Position numbers and translations under genes: made by a program | The notes under the pieces: generated by a model | What the model saw: only the letters and a program-made list of their open reading frames with translations | The model's database searches: none | Told to the model about the DNA's origin: nothing | Shown: in pieces, positions 21,201 through 34,115 of the stretch | Layout: every line of letters begins with the position of its first letter | Position numbering within the stretch: the first letter of the stretch is position 1 | NCBI GenBank assembly: GCA_033063855.1 | Contig: CP093830.1 | Span: forward strand, 8,184,854-8,248,853 | DNA: 64,000 nucleotides | Origin: Smittia aterrima | Taxonomy: Eukaryota > Arthropoda > Insecta > Diptera > Chironomidae | Direction of reading: 5' to 3'

Positions 21201-23223
21201 TTTCTTTTGAAAATATGAAATATATGGTCAAATAACTATGAAATTTATTCAAAACATATTTTCTGGTCTTCGGAGAGAGCAGAATGCATTTTATCGTCTA
21301 CAGGAGCCTCAAGTTAAAAATATGCTGCGGAATGAAGATTGAAAGAAGTTTTATGAGCTTTCGACAAAAGTGCTGATGCATTTGTTTGTGAGAGAGCTTC
21401 GTGTTCTTGTGCGGTGAAGGTTTTCAGATAGATTTTCAATTGATCGCAGTTCACCAAAAAGTTTTCAAATCATTCATGAGATTAGATTTGGAATTTATTT
21501 TGAAGCCTTGGAGTTTCTAAAAGTTTCAAATTGAAATATATTCGAGCTCATCTCTTTCACTTTAATCAAGGCAATTATATCGATTTTTTACTTCAGCACA
21601 TCAGTCGAGATTTTCGTTTCTCAAATTTTTCATTCGCAGAAACCTCAACGTCATTAATCATTCTCAGATTTCCTCGAGACAAAAACACGTTAAATGAGAA
21701 AATGAGGTATCATCGTTGAATTGTCTTAAGGCAAACTCTTCGTTCAGGTGGGTTGGATCTGCAGGGAACGAAGGGGAAGGATGAGACGAGTTTGAAGGGA
21801 ATATAATCATTAATTAACTTGTTCAGTGTTTCTTTTTGTTTTCGACTTCAAACTCGCAGATTTCCCGTTACCCCGAAAGTTTCATAGTTTCATAGTCGAG
21901 CTCTATAAGAAACGGTGCGACTCAATGATTAATTGAAATTAAAGACTCGGAAAGGATTTCAATCAATTTTCTTGTTAAGCTTCGGAAAAACTAAGCAATT
22001 TCATTAGAATTTTTGTGAATCTATGAGTTGGCATGCTCTGATTGAGTAATTAATGACAGCGTCTTAAGAAACTTAATGACAATAATAATAAATTTAAATA
22101 ATTCCAAAATATTTACCTATCACGACACCCCGCACACTTTCTCCTTCGGATTCTTATCAGATTCTCAATTGGAGTTTACGGAAATGTCTCAATTACTGAG
22201 TGTTCAAAAACATATTTCCTCTCCCTCTCACGGAAAATATGTTGCTACGTGGATTTCGCTCCCCTTCCCCTCTCTCTCCCCGCCAACTAATAACTCCTCT
22301 GTTTAACATGATAAAATCATAAGCACGATTTAAAATTCTCGGTGGAAACGAGCGAGTGCAAACAGACGACGAATGAAAAATACAAAATTGAATTAATTAT
22401 GATGATGTGAATCATGAAGGTGAAGTGATAAATCGCTCGCCTTGAGCGTCGCGAGTAAACAGTGGCGGCAGAAGAGATTATGAAGTGATTTGTATTAAAT
22501 CACGGATGAATTCAGGAGGGATTTGTGTTTGTTGCCAAGGCTGCTGCTGTAATCCGCAGTTTCCTTTTGTTTATATCAGCGCGGGACATCGAAAGGAAAA
22601 TTTATTCAAATTAAATCATTTGAGCAACATTTTTTCCGTGTCTCGGCGAAATTTCTCGCGGTACTTACCATAATATGAATTTTGATGTTTCACTTTACGC
22701 TTTCTTATCGCCAGGCAATAAATTCACGTCGGCGTCAGGCAAATTGAATCATAAAATCTCTTTTCTCCGTGAGTTTATTTGGCAATTTTCATGGAGAAAG
22801 CCTCAGCTTGTAAAACAATGAAAACTTTCGATGGAAAATAAAATTAATTCAGTAACAAATATTTACATTAATCCTAATTAATATCAACATGAAGTCTTTG
22901 TTGAAAGCTTCCTGTTTTTCATCCGGTGTCGAGTGGAAAGGTAAATGGAAGTTCGTGAACTTTAAACATTTCAGAATTTATTTTTGATAAGGTGAAAAGC
23001 CCTTTCGCATTTAAACAAAGTGTGAATTTCCCCTTTTTATGCGTAAACGTAACTTAAGAGCGACCCCAAATAATTGAGAGATCCTCTCGCAGAGTTGATT
23101 AGCTAATTTTTTTTACCTGATTACTTGTGGATTGAATTTAGTCTTTTCAGTTTATTTTCTGTTCTTCAGCGGAGAAGTCAATTCAACGGTAACAACCTAA
23201 CAGTAAAAAGTGCCTAAGAAGAA
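18241..23223. other. intergenic, no gene recognised
   Basis: About 5 kb of AT-rich sequence. The largest open frames (120-128 codons near 20530-21180, on opposite strands) overlap each other and show no domain, codon or splice pattern that I recognise. Pyrimidine-rich tracts and small direct repeats occur, but no element with clear ends. Confidence 0.55.
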
Positions 23224-24381
23224 ATGGAGTTCAAGTGTCAATATTCAGAGAAAGAATGGGTTACCTCCGAAAAAAAGGAAATGCTCTACATGTGTTTCGT
23301 GACTTCAGCTAAAGTCTTTCATCCATTTCAATCAATTAAAGGATTCAAGGGAAAACACGATAAAGGAAAAACTAACGCAGATGTCAGAAGGATTGTATTC
23401 GATAGCATGGACGAAGTTAAATTTTTTCCACGCGGACTTCACAAGCATTTCCCCAACGTAACTCACATAATGATCAACAAATGCGGTGTCAGCGAAATTA
23501 CACGTCAGGATTTGAAAGGACTCAACAAATTGGTTAGCTTCGGCATTCGTGAGTGTCAATTGATATCAGTTGGTGATGATTTGTTCGTAGATATGCCAAA
23601 TCTTCGATCAGTCTACTTAGACAAAAACAAAATCGAGTTTTTAAGTCCAAGCCTCTTCGAGCCTTTAATCGGGAGAGAAAAAGTGACAGTGGACTTACAA
23701 AAGAATTCAGAAATCGACGCTTTCCTTCATCCAACGTCCTTTATTCCAAGTCCTTATTCAGCTGAATCTGTTGATCAGTTAATGACTTTCATCAACAACG
23801 CATGCCAAAGACCGTACACCTATAGCGACAAATTCGACTACAGACAGGCAGCAATCGATTTGTACGCACCCAAACGTTTCTTCGACGTAACAATCATCGG
23901 AAAAGATGGAAAAATGTTTCGTTGTCATAAATACATTTTGTCGTGGCACAGCGAAGTCTTTGAAAAGATCTTCGACGACGATCATTTGACAAAAGAAATC
24001 AAAATTGATGATTTCCCCGAAGAAGCCGTCGACAGCTTGATTTACTTCATTTACCATGGAAATCTGAAGGTAGAGGGAAAATCGACGGATAACTATGAAA
24101 TCGCATTGAAATACAAAGTAAACGAGATGACAGCAATCAGCGAGAGGGAACTTTTGGACGATATCGAAGAGAATGCTTTGGAATTTTTCTTGTTCTCTCA
24201 TCGTCACTCATTGGAGGCGTTAAAGCAAGCATCCTTTAACACAATTTCGAAGTCTTCACGCGATGATCTACCTGGAGAGTTAATAAATGAGCCGGAGAAA
24301 TTGACGAAATTGCTCGAGACTTCACGCGAGTACGAGTCCCTTTTTGGAAAGGTCGAGACCACCTTCAATTTACAAAACTAA
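23224..24381 (+). CDS. leucine-rich repeat and BTB domain protein
   Basis: Single-exon gene of 385 aa. About residues 55-155 form leucine-rich-repeat-like units (LHKHFPNVTHIMI, LKGLNKLVSFGI, FVDMPNLRSVYLDKNKIEFL). About 218-290 is a BTB/POZ domain (FDVTIIGKDGKMFRCHKYIL, then FEKIF and EEAVDSLIYFIYHGNL), followed by a helical BACK-like tail. BTB domains mediate dimerisation and often serve as Cullin-3 adaptors; a substrate-recognition role for the LRR part is inference. No signal peptide or membrane span, so probably cytoplasmic. The start is the first ATG after a short leader, and TAA-rich 3' sequence with AATAAAG follows near 24530. The absence of introns, where its neighbours have several, hints at retroposition. 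Confidence 0.85.
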   Translation: MEFKCQYSEKEWVTSEKKEMLYMCFVTSAKVFHPFQSIKGFKGKHDKGKTNADVRRIVFDSMDEVKFFPRGLHKHFPNVTHIMINKCGVSEITRQDLKGLNKLVSFGIRECQLISVGDDLFVDMPNLRSVYLDKNKIEFLSPSLFEPLIGREKVTVDLQKNSEIDAFLHPTSFIPSPYSAESVDQLMTFINNACQRPYTYSDKFDYRQAAIDLYAPKRFFDVTIIGKDGKMFRCHKYILSWHSEVFEKIFDDDHLTKEIKIDDFPEEAVDSLIYFIYHGNLKVEGKSTDNYEIALKYKVNEMTAISERELLDDIEENALEFFLFSHRHSLEALKQASFNTISKSSRDDLPGELINEPEKLTKLLETSREYESLFGKVETTFNLQN

Positions 24382-27101
24382 TTTGAGCTATCATAAAATA
24401 AATTATCATAAAATGAGCTATCATAAACTCAGCGGATCCAAAACGCAGGTAGCCAATGATCACTTTCAATTTCATTTTGACAAAATTAAGAAATCATTTC
24501 TGTAAACAATGTAAAAAGTAAATTTTTTTAAATAAAGAAATTCTAAAGTACAAAAATGTTTCATTCGATTCTGTCGCAAATTGAATGCAACCGCAAAGGA
24601 AAAAGTTTCAACATTTTAATTAGAGTTGATATGGGATCAGCAAGAGAACCTTTCAGGGCTTCCAATGAATTAAGCGAATGTTCTGTAACAGTTGGCTAAT
24701 TAGAATAAGCAGGTCAAAAGTCCCCAGTTACCATTTCACCAAAGCTCGCTTCACTCTTCCGGAATTTCAATTAAAAACATTATCCTGGCTGGAAGCAAAA
24801 AAGTGCTCAACTTGTTCTTCGCTCTTCTCGGAATGTCTTCAACTTTCATCACACCATTAACATTTATTTTCGCCGGCGTATCTGCAGCGAAAAACTCTCG
24901 ACAGCCGGACGAGAAATGTAAAATCCTCGAAATCAGCATAAAGGAGAGAAGGGAAAAGTTTTTTAATTACCGTTAATCATGTTTAAGCGGGTGGAATTAT
25001 TCAATGCGATGGAATGAAATGTTTCAAGTGACATCCAGTAGATCAGCGAGAGATCCAATGGAAAAGTTCCACGAATAAAATTCTAGTGACTGCAGTGACT
25101 GTTCCAATTAAGTTCCAGCAGAAGGTTGCGAGTTCAAACTCATTGCAATATTTACAAAACTCTTTGCAACATTAAAAACAAGCGCACAAATTCACCGTTG
25201 CCATAAAAAGTTCAATGGTGACGATAAATTTTAATAAAATCGGCTTTAAATACGTTTTACGTTTCACTTTTTTCCCGTAATATGAAATCATGTCAACTAT
25301 AGATATTTATTGACTGGCCCGGCAATTTATTGATATTGCTCAACTTATTTATGGATTGTTTACGATGTCACGAGTAGGATTGAGTTTTTTGGTTTACGGC
25401 AGAGGGGCGAAAGTATCAGCAGCAGACAATCAACGACTTTTTATATCGTCGCAGAAAAAAAAACTATCAACGTAAACAAAAACATTTCCTGGAAAATTGG
25501 AGGCGTTCATAAATTGAAAGAGAAATTATTTTCAAAGAATAGAAAGAGGTTCCTAATTTTTTCTCTGCAAGAATTGTTTCTTGTAATAAAACTTTATTTT
25601 AAAGTCAAAGGCTTATGACTTAATCTTGACTCTTAGAAGAATTTAAGAAGCTTAGAAATTCAAAGAATCAATTAGGTTCTTAAAAATATTTCGTCTCGCC
25701 GTGGAAAGAAAAATTCTTGTCTTGTCTCAATAATTTGAATGTGCAACTGAAATCTCAAACTTAAGAATTTTCTGAAAGTATCAAAAATCAAAGTCGACAA
25801 GAAGCGAAAGTAATTAAGGAAAAGGCAAACAGTAAACAAAGGAATTCGTGAAAAAAAAAGAGTCGAGGGAAGATAATCGGATTAGAAGGAGAGAGATCAG
25901 ATAAACTGGAATCTAACGAAAGACGTTTTCTCTCAATTCGTCGTCTTTTAATTGCTGATTATTTCCTTCTCGGGAGAATAACTTGGCTACGAAGGTAACT
26001 AATTACTTGCCTTGTCCCTTATCTTCGAATCTTAATTTTCCTCAGAAAAAAATCCGAAGCGAAATGTTGTTTACGTTCTGTCTTTACTAAGCTTAGCAAA
26101 AGGTCCTTCGCAGTAATGAATGAGAGGGAGGATGAAGAGTAAAATCTGTTTATTTGCATCACGATCACGATAAGATGATGAAAGTTGACATTACCTCTCC
26201 GAAGTCTGATTATGCAAAAGGAAGACAAACAAATTTTAATTAATCTTTCTTCTTCTCTCCTCTCACTTTTCCTTTTTCCGATGAGTCATAATAATTTTCC
26301 GATCAGATCCATTAACTTATTTGCTTTCCGTCATCTTCCGTGAACGCAAACTTTTGCCGAGATGTGTCACCTTCAACGCACAGCGCAGTGAACCAGAAAC
26401 ATCAAGAACAACTTTCCACCCTCACGTCAATTGAAAATGTGAATAAATAGAAACTACAGAATATTTTATTATTCATCGTCTTTGTGTCTGTGCAAACTTC
26501 TTGTTCACTTCGATGTGATGGCTGGATCAAAATTTCTAAAGAAGCTAGAAATGTAAAAGGATTTTTCTGTGGCGAAGATAAATTTGGTTGGAAGGGAAAT
26601 AGTTTATTCGTTGGGGCAAATTCAACAGAAACGTTTTTCGCTGTAGACGAACGTTGGCGACAAAGAAAAAGAAAATTCTTCGGATTATGACTCTTACACG
26701 TTCTATCTTTCCCCCGCTCTCTTCGTCACTTCTCACAAAACAAGTCGCCGAGGTAGAAGACTCAAAGTATGATATTAAATGCTTATCCTACGTGTGTAAG
26801 CGTAGTCGAGAAGAAAGAAGCTCGAGAGTAATAATAGAAAATAATAATAATGATTATTTGGCTCCAGGCTGTCGGACAGAAACACCGTTCGTCGAAGGGT
26901 GTTTCTGTTGATGCTCTTATGATTTCTTTTGCGCCTTCCTCACAGCACACGTTGAGATAAAATGAAAATTGTCTGTTTTTATTTTTCCAAAAATGCCTTT
27001 TGGGTGATTTCTCTTGCTGGGATCGTAAACAAAACAGAACAACAACGATAAATCTTAATCATGTGAATTGAAGGAGGATTACGTTGGCGTGTGTTTTAGC
27101 T
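24382..27101. other. intergenic, no gene recognised
   Basis: No frame above 90 codons has recognisable content. The 5' part contains a probable polyadenylation signal of the BTB gene (AATAAAG near 24530). Other than A-rich runs near 25455 and 25850, I see no repeats or RNA gene. Confidence 0.55.
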
Positions 27102-28316
27102 TCAAGGTAAATTCAATGTTGATGTCCTACCTTGAGCGAAGGGCGAGAAGCGATTTGTCGTGAGATGAAAAATGCCTCGGAAGCTCTTTCCTGCGTTTGA
27201 TGGCTCTCCGCCCATTGTTACGACTTCCCCGCTCCAACAGTTTCGACCAAGATCGGAGAGGCTCGCGCAATGATTTGAATAAAATTGGTTTGAGTTGATA
27301 GACTCAATAAAAAGCTTTGGAGCTCGATTATGTCGACAGAAACTAGTGAGACAACCTGGTTGTTGATTTCCGTTGTTTGGAAAGAAGTCAGCGTGACCAA
27401 TCGGGGATCCAATTCCAGTGACTCTCGTGTCGGTGTGAATGACTTCGACATAATCTGCATCAGAAGAATCTAAACGAGTATGCGGTTGTCGAACGTAGAA
27501 GAGTGGGCCAGCAGGATCAAGTCCAATTATAGTGTTGATTCTACCTCTCCTGACATTTTTTCCAGCGAATCCAGCGATGTGAGCTTAAAAAATTATTTTT
27601 CATCAAAAACTCCATCGAATTCAATTTAGTTTGCAAACCTCCAAGACTGAATCCGACAACAGAGATTTCTTCAAACTTAATCGCATTGTTCTCATGAAGA
27701 AAATCAATGAAAAGTGCAAGAACTTCTCCCACAGGTCGAACTCGGTTTCTTGCTGATAAATAATTTATTGTTAGTGCGCCACGAGACCAATCAACACTAA
27801 ATCATCGAAAGTGAGAATTTATTTTGCGAAAAAAAAGAGAAAAGTTTTTCATCGAACCCTATCACGTTAAAATGATTGTTCCTCAAATAAGCTTCTGTTC
27901 CGTCAACGATGAAATCCGAAGAAGAGTCAGATGCCCAACCGTGAACTAAAAATCTGCAATCAAAATTCATGGCATCATAAAAACGAACCTTTTCGATTTC
28001 GATCAACCTTTTGTACCTTGTGGGAGCTGAGAAATTGAAATTACTTTCGAATAACGATACGACGTCCCGAAGGACAATCCGTTGACCGGCAAATGGATTT
28101 TCTCTCGTAAAAAGCTGGAAGATGACATCTCTTTCAGGTCTAAAGAAAAAATTAAATAACTTTCCTTCGGTCCCACTCGAATCCATTTCGTCGTTTGATG
28201 GACTCTGATAGGAAAGGCCTTCAAAGGGATGAGATTGATTTGAGTGAAAAATCCTTTTCTCTGATGATTTTACCTTTGGCAATGCAAATCGATAAAATTG
28301 CGAACACAACTTTCAT
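27102..28316 (-). CDS. pancreatic-type lipase (lipase 1)
   Basis: Five exons: 28316..28274, 28218..28017, 27953..27858, 27796..27639, 27583..27102; 326 aa, all phases consistent. Signal peptide about 1-13 (MKVVFAILSICIA). LVHGW gives the oxyanion region. The serine elbow GFSLG (Ser about 164) is followed by AHIAGFAGKN, Asp in GLDPAGP (about 189) and His in CRHNRA (about 251), so the catalytic triad is complete. The family is secreted neutral lipases and phospholipases A1 of insects, expected to hydrolyse acyl esters in gut or haemolymph. The lid loop is short, as in phospholipase A1-like members. The second donor (GG|GTTCGA) is weak. The last exon's frame stays open past the homologous end and finishes TLNLP. 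Confidence 0.82.
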
Positions 28317-28601
28317 GTTGAGATGTGAAGTTTGACTGAGAATCAAAATTTATTGCGACCGAAAAATTGACGAAGTGATAACGATAACAAACGTGTTATT
28401 AGTTTTGAGGAAGGTTTTCCGTTTGCAATTGACATAGTTTAAAATTTCAAGAATCTTCCGTGTAAATCAAAATTCCTGTAAACTCTTTCTTATCAAATCG
28501 TCTTCCGCTAATTGATTAAACTTTTTGAATTCAAAACAAAACAGTTTTCTTATCATAAATATTTTATTATCAATTCTAATCAGCTAACTCGTGATTTTGT
28601 T

Positions 28602-29591
28602 TTATCCTCTTCCGAATGGCGATTGCCGATTCGTTACGACTTGATAAATTCCCCGACGATTGAAATTGTTTGGGCTACCCATGACGACTGAGTCACCGAG
28701 GCATCGAATGTTGTCTCTTATCTCGGCTATAGTTGTACAACGATTTCCTCGCAGTAAATTCGAGTTAATTGATTCAGCATAGAACAGGACAGCTCGTGAA
28801 TGATCACAGATTGCTGTGAGACAGCCTGGTTGGAATTGTCCGTTGTTTGGAAAGAAGTCGACGTGAGAGATTGCAGCGCTGATCCCGAAAACTGTGTCAG
28901 TGTGAATTGATTCAACATAATCGGCATCGGAAGAGTCAAGACGATGAACTGGACTGTTAGCATCAAACAATGGACCAGCAGGGTCCATGCCAATAACAGT
29001 GTTGATTCTACCTCGACGAACGTTCTTCCCAGCAATTCCAGCGATATGAGCGCCAAGACTGTGTCCAGCGACTAACAACCTATTGAAGTCTAAAGCTTCA
29101 TTCTCGTGAAGGAAATCCAAGAAACGTGCGAGAAGATTTCCAACGGCAACCACTCGATTCCTTGCTGCGACGTAATTGATTGTTCCCGCGCCAGCAGACC
29201 AGTCAACTAAAGTTTAAAAGTTTAGAAAAGCTTTTATTAAACATTGAAAAGCTTTCTCTCACTTACCGACAATAACATTGACATCGGAATGTCTCAGAAA
29301 AGCTGCAGTCAGCAGCACGTTAACATCAGACGAAGCATCACTTTGGAAACCGTGAATGATAACTCGAGTTGGAAGATTTGAATTGTAGTTGCTTTGAACT
29401 AGTGATAGCACATCTCTGAATGCAATTTGTTGAGATATCGTTGGATTCCTCCGAGAGAACAAATAAAATCGAACATCACTTTCAGCGTTGAAGAAAGGCT
29501 CCAACTCTTCAGTAATCGCTGGGACCTCGTCAAGAGGAGCAGAATTGCAAACTGCCACAAAGAAAATTGCGAAGAGAAAAACTGATTTCAT
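28602..29591 (-). CDS. pancreatic-type lipase (lipase 2)
   Basis: Two exons, 29591..29267 and 29206..28602, with a 60-nt intron splitting the V of VDWS; 309 aa. Signal peptide about 1-18 (FLFAIFFVAVCNSA), then a propeptide-like acidic stretch (EVPAITEEL). VIIHGF is the oxyanion strand; triad Ser in GHSLG (about 158), Asp in GMDPAGP (about 183), His in CDHSRA (about 244). Cysteines flank the last region (C...C). It is intact and probably a secreted, active lipase. It is the closest neighbour of lipase 1 but has lost or never gained three of lipase 1's introns. The gene has a good TATA box and initiator. Confidence 0.9.
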
Positions 29592-29612
29592 TTTATTAAA
29601 CTTGATTTATCG

Positions 29613-29649
29613 ACTGATGTCTTAACACAACTTGCTTCTGGCTTTTATA
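29613..29649 (-). promoter_or_regulatory. TATA box and initiator of lipase 2
   Basis: On the coding strand TATAAAAG lies at 29649..29642 and an arthropod initiator TCAGT at 29617..29613. The first T of TATA is 34 nt upstream of the A of the initiator, close to the usual spacing. This predicts a 5' leader of about 24 nt. Confidence 0.65.
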
Positions 29650-30088
29650 ATTCAACGAGCGGACATGATTTGTTATCAAAGGCTTAGAACTTAATCTCAT
29701 GGAATACGCAGTTTAACTAAAACAACGGAAAGCTTTTTATCGCCAAATAATTAGTAAAGGCTTCAATCAAAATGTTTGCTTGTGACTTCGATCGTCACGC
29801 TGCTTGAGGAAGTAAATAATCTGAAATTCCACGAAAGAAGATAAGAAATAATTTTTCATTTTCATTAAAAATATTTTATTTGTCTCTGTGAATATTGGCA
29901 CAACCTACAGATCTACGAAATTTTATTCAGAATGACCAGTGATAATCCGCGAGTCGTTCATTGAACTTATGAGCTTTTTTCAGATCGAAAACTTTGGTAT
30001 CATTCAGATTATCGTTTTAAAATTAATTTTAAAATGTTATCACTAATCATTCTCGTAAGTAGCAAGTTAATCGTAAGTGATATGGCAT

Positions 30089-33000
30089 TTATGGATCCAC
30101 GAAAGAGATCATGATGTAGCGAGTGCCTTTGGTTGTTTCTAGACCTTCGTGGAAGTGCGTGAGACGACCAGGATGCATCAGCAGCCAACCACGTTCAGTA
30201 CTCGTAACAGAGCAGTTGTATCTGTTGAAAATAAATTAAAAACTTTGATTGAAATTACAGATTTTTAATATTTACCTCAAGAAGTGACAGCCTCCTCCTT
30301 CGTAGTCAACTCCGACCTGATTGAGAGCAAGATTTATAGTAAAAGTAGACGAATCATGATGCGGACGAAGGTACGGCTGCTCATCTGGTCTGTATCGAAC
30401 GACAAAGTTCATCAATGAACGTGGCGGATCGTGGAAGTAACCGATGAAAACTTTTTCTTGCAAAGGTTTCACGTAAAGTTTCAAGAACTTCAACCACAAA
30501 GGTTCCAATCCAACTTGATTCATGTGAATGTCACGAGTTGGAACAGCTTCGTATCCTCCTTGTAAACGTTTATCGCTGTTTGATCCGTCGCTCCACTTTC
30601 CAAAGTTCTCCATGATGTCGATCATACTTTGAGTGAAAGCTTCAGTTGCAATGGGGAACCAGTAGACGTCTGTGCAAGGTTGCTTCGGAACAGTTTCTTC
30701 AAGAAGTTGCGTGAAATAATCTTCTCTGATGAAACGTTTTTCCCAATCAAATTGATTTGTGAAGAGTTCGTAGAAGTCTGGACGAGTCTTCGTGATATCA
30801 AAACTGTCTGGATTGATCAAATGACCGTAATCGTTGAGATTCACAGCGAACATGAAGATTCCATGATTGCGCAAGTGTCCAGCTAAAGCCATGTCAGGGT
30901 CAACTTCAGCTTTCGTGTACGAGAGTTTGTTTAAGATCTTTGCTTTGATTAAATAACACGATGAGATGAATGGAACGTTCCAAACACCGCGAACTTCATT
31001 GTTGACGATCGTCATGTAATCGCTTGACCTCGCGTAGAATCCTTTTTCACTGATCGCACCCCAAAAGTTACTCCAAACTCCTCCAACGCGTGTTACGACT
31101 GGCGCAAGCATTGACCTGTTGAATGAAATCAATTCAATCAAAGTGTCGAGGTTTTCAAGATGAACATCTGAGTCGACGACGAAGAGATAATCGCATTTCT
31201 TTGTGAGACAACGGTTGACGGCCAATTCTCTCGCTGTTGCTTCGCTGATTCCATCTTTGTGGTTGATTCCTTTGACGCTGATGAACTTCTCGTTTCCGGC
31301 ATGCTCCAAGAAGGTTTCGATAAGTTTCGAATGATATTCAACATTGTTGTGAACGAAAATGTGAATTTTGTTCTTTGGATAGTTGAGAGCGAGAATTTTG
31401 TCAAAGAATTCTTCGAGGAATGGCATCGGAACTTCAACAAACAATGCAATCAAGACCGTAAACGATTTTTGTTTGTCTTCAGGAATTTTATCCTCCAAAC
31501 AAGTGACACATTCGCCATCAACGAAAGCGCCCGCGAGATAATTTCCAAAGTTGTTTAAGACCAATTTGCTTGGTCCATTGCCATGAACGACAGCGGGATT
31601 GTTCACGTATTTCTTGTTGAGGAGTTTTGTTTCGCCATTCTCGTCAATTGCGACAGAGACGTCAGCTGGAAATCCGAAATTTATTATAATTTATTTCAGT
31701 TTTTGACAATAATCTCTCATTACTCACCAACATTCCCGTTAAGGTTCTGAAAGAGATTCGACTTGTGATCCAACTTGATTCCATTGCTTTCCCTCATCTT
31801 TTCATTGAGATAAATTTTCGTGTAAAAAAGTTGATCGTCTTCGGTGTCTTTGACCTCGCGAGTCGTTAAAATGTTGTAGATGTTCGATGCATAACCAATA
31901 AACAAACCCGAATTGAGATATTTTTGATTGTGTCCCTCAACCGGTGGATACTTCGTCTTGAGTTCATCGTCAGGCCAACAGAAGTTCTCAGCGCCAAACA
32001 GAACTTTCGCCTTTGACTCCTTGAACTTCTCCAAGATCGTCTCCCATGAAGCCAAGAATATGACATCATAACTGAGCGGAAGAGAAATAAAACGTGTATG
32101 CGAAGTGGCCAGCAAAGTGTTTGTTTTCCACCCAAAAGCTCATTCAAATTCGTCATTGGACCAGTGTCCGAAAACGGCTGTAAATGGCTCTAAATCCAAT
32201 GATGGCACAAAAGCAAAGTCAAAGACGCTTGCTCGAATATAGACGACGGAAAAAAATCACACAAAACAATTTTTATGAGTCGATCGCTGCTTCGGAGTTG
32301 GGTGAAGTTATTTTTTTTCTTCTATATATGAATGAAATGAGACAAAACCAGGCAAAGAGACTGACTAGCGTAGGACGCAAAACAGCATTTTTCTTCGCTT
32401 AAACTTTACTTTTTTCCACATTCAATTTCATTTGCGCTCGCACGGAGACTTAAACTTCAATTTATCGCGCCGCGGCATAAATTGATTGTTATTCGTGGCT
32501 TTTCCTCTCGTAATTGCTCATCGAAATTATTAGTTATTGAAAATTAATTTGTTGTTTGTTTGTGCAATTTAGAAGCGAGGCGCGTTTTGATTTGTGGTCG
32601 ATCACACAGCTACCGTCAAACTCATGCAAGTGAATGACTTTGTGCGGTGATGTGATGTGAAAGATTAAAGAACATTGAAGTGAAAATTTAAGAAAGCAAT
32701 CGTTCTAGTGAAAAAAATAAACTCGAAAGAAATGATTGTCATTGTAACGATTGATGCGATCATCATTAAGTCAAGATTCAACATTACAGAGTTTGTTCAA
32801 GTTTTGTTTAATGGTGAGTTGTGATATTAACTTTGAAACATTTTCTTTCGTGAATTTGGAAAGAAACTTTCGCACTTTCGATCTCAAGATGTAAAAAAAA
32901 ACTTGCAATCACACAAGAGAAATATTTCCAGCACGCGGCCTACGCTCGCGCGCTTTTTTTTTCTTCGCTTCGCGGTGAACGTGAAATAACCAATTCAACC

Positions 33001-34115
33001 TACGTTCGGCTCACTTTTGATTCATCAATTGCTTTGGAATTGGAGTCGATTCATCAATGAGTTAATTGAGATCGCGACAAATCATTTCGCGAGGTTTTCC
33101 TCAGTGTCAAAGCTGACGATTGCTCCATCACCTTACCAGAGATTGTCTCACACATTCTAGTTAAACGCTTTAAGGTCTTTATGAGCAATTCATGTGAATA
33201 AGCGCGACTTACCTATCAGTGAACATCACCAGACGATTGTCATCGTTTTTGAAAGGCTCGAGAGCTTCCTTAAGCAAGTTAATCTTGTACCCGCCACCTT
33301 GAAAGTTCATGTCTCCACCTTTCCATGGTTTATCTAGTCCCAGAGTTGTCACCTAAACGCAATGCAAGTGTCATGTTAGTGAATGGAACTATTGGCTTAG
33401 TTTCAGTGAGTTTGACAAAAAAAAACTAGAAAACAAATTCGCTAACGGAAGCATGCAATCACACTTTACTTACACTTAATTTATATTGCTCAGCCGACCG
33501 CATATAACGCAGATATCCATCTGTCTGCTCTGATGCAACTGTGAAGATCAGAGGACTCGCTGTGAAAGAATGAAACGATTTTTTTGTTAGATCATAAAAG
33601 TTCTTTCATCAATGAGAACATTCTGCTCTCGGCCATATGCGTAAAGATTCTAATTAAAGACATGAATTGACTGGAGTGGCATCAGCATTTCGTTTCATTC
33701 CGGTTTACATGATGAGAGGAAGTACATTAAATACATGTGGCAACGAGATAAGCGAGAAGAACTCAACTGTCGTTGACCACGCAATGAGAATGAGATAAGA
33801 AATTTGATTTTGGAATCTCAAATTATTAACCTAATTTTTAATGGCCGGCTCTGTTAATGAGATAAACAAAGATAGATCTTCTTCGCGAGTTTGTTGACTG
33901 CTTGAAGTGTGAAGAAAATTTAATTGGAGCAACTCAAAATTTTATCGATTTTCTTTACAAGTTTCGCAAAGTTCAGCGGAATTTTTGACAGAAGTGCAGA
34001 ATTTGTGCAAGATAAACAATGAAAACTCACCATCATCGCCACTAATACTATCGCAATGGCTCAACAAGAATATAAAACTGTACCAAAGCGAAGAGTTGCC
34101 GACTGAAGACTTCAT
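30089..34115 (-). CDS. PLOD: procollagen-lysine 2-oxoglutarate 5-dioxygenase
   Basis: Six exons: 34115..34031, 33559..33474, 33352..33213, 32071..31728, 31665..30276, 30222-side exon 30221..30089; 725 aa, all phases consistent. Signal peptide at the N-terminus (WYSFIFLLSHC). The first half is glycosyltransferase-like (VTTLGLDKPWKGGD, FTDSYDVIF, GFLNSGL-type LNSGLFIGYA, VVDSDVHL). The C-terminus is the Fe(II)/2-oxoglutarate dioxygenase: His and Asp in RPHHDSS (about 654-656), distal His in THFHEG (about 704) and the 2-oxoglutarate arginine in GTRYIM (about 715). The enzyme hydroxylates collagen lysines in the endoplasmic reticulum and may glycosylate them. The introns near the 5' end are long (about 470 and 1140 nt), unlike the 50-60 nt introns of the neighbours. 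Insects usually have a single PLOD, and this looks complete. Confidence 0.95.
32072..33212 (-). other. long intron 3 of PLOD
   Basis: 1.1 kb between FTD and SYDVIF coding exons, bounded by AG|GTAAGT and CTCAG. It contains no open frame of interest and no recognisable repeat. Intronic regulatory sequence is possible but not shown. Confidence 0.6.

Noticed and set aside
25100..25160. Second SINE suggested by a GAGTTCAAACTC B-box-like word
   Set aside because: No A box, tail or target duplication found.
32184..32402. 72-codon plus-strand frame inside the PLOD intron
   Set aside because: No resemblance and no splice context.
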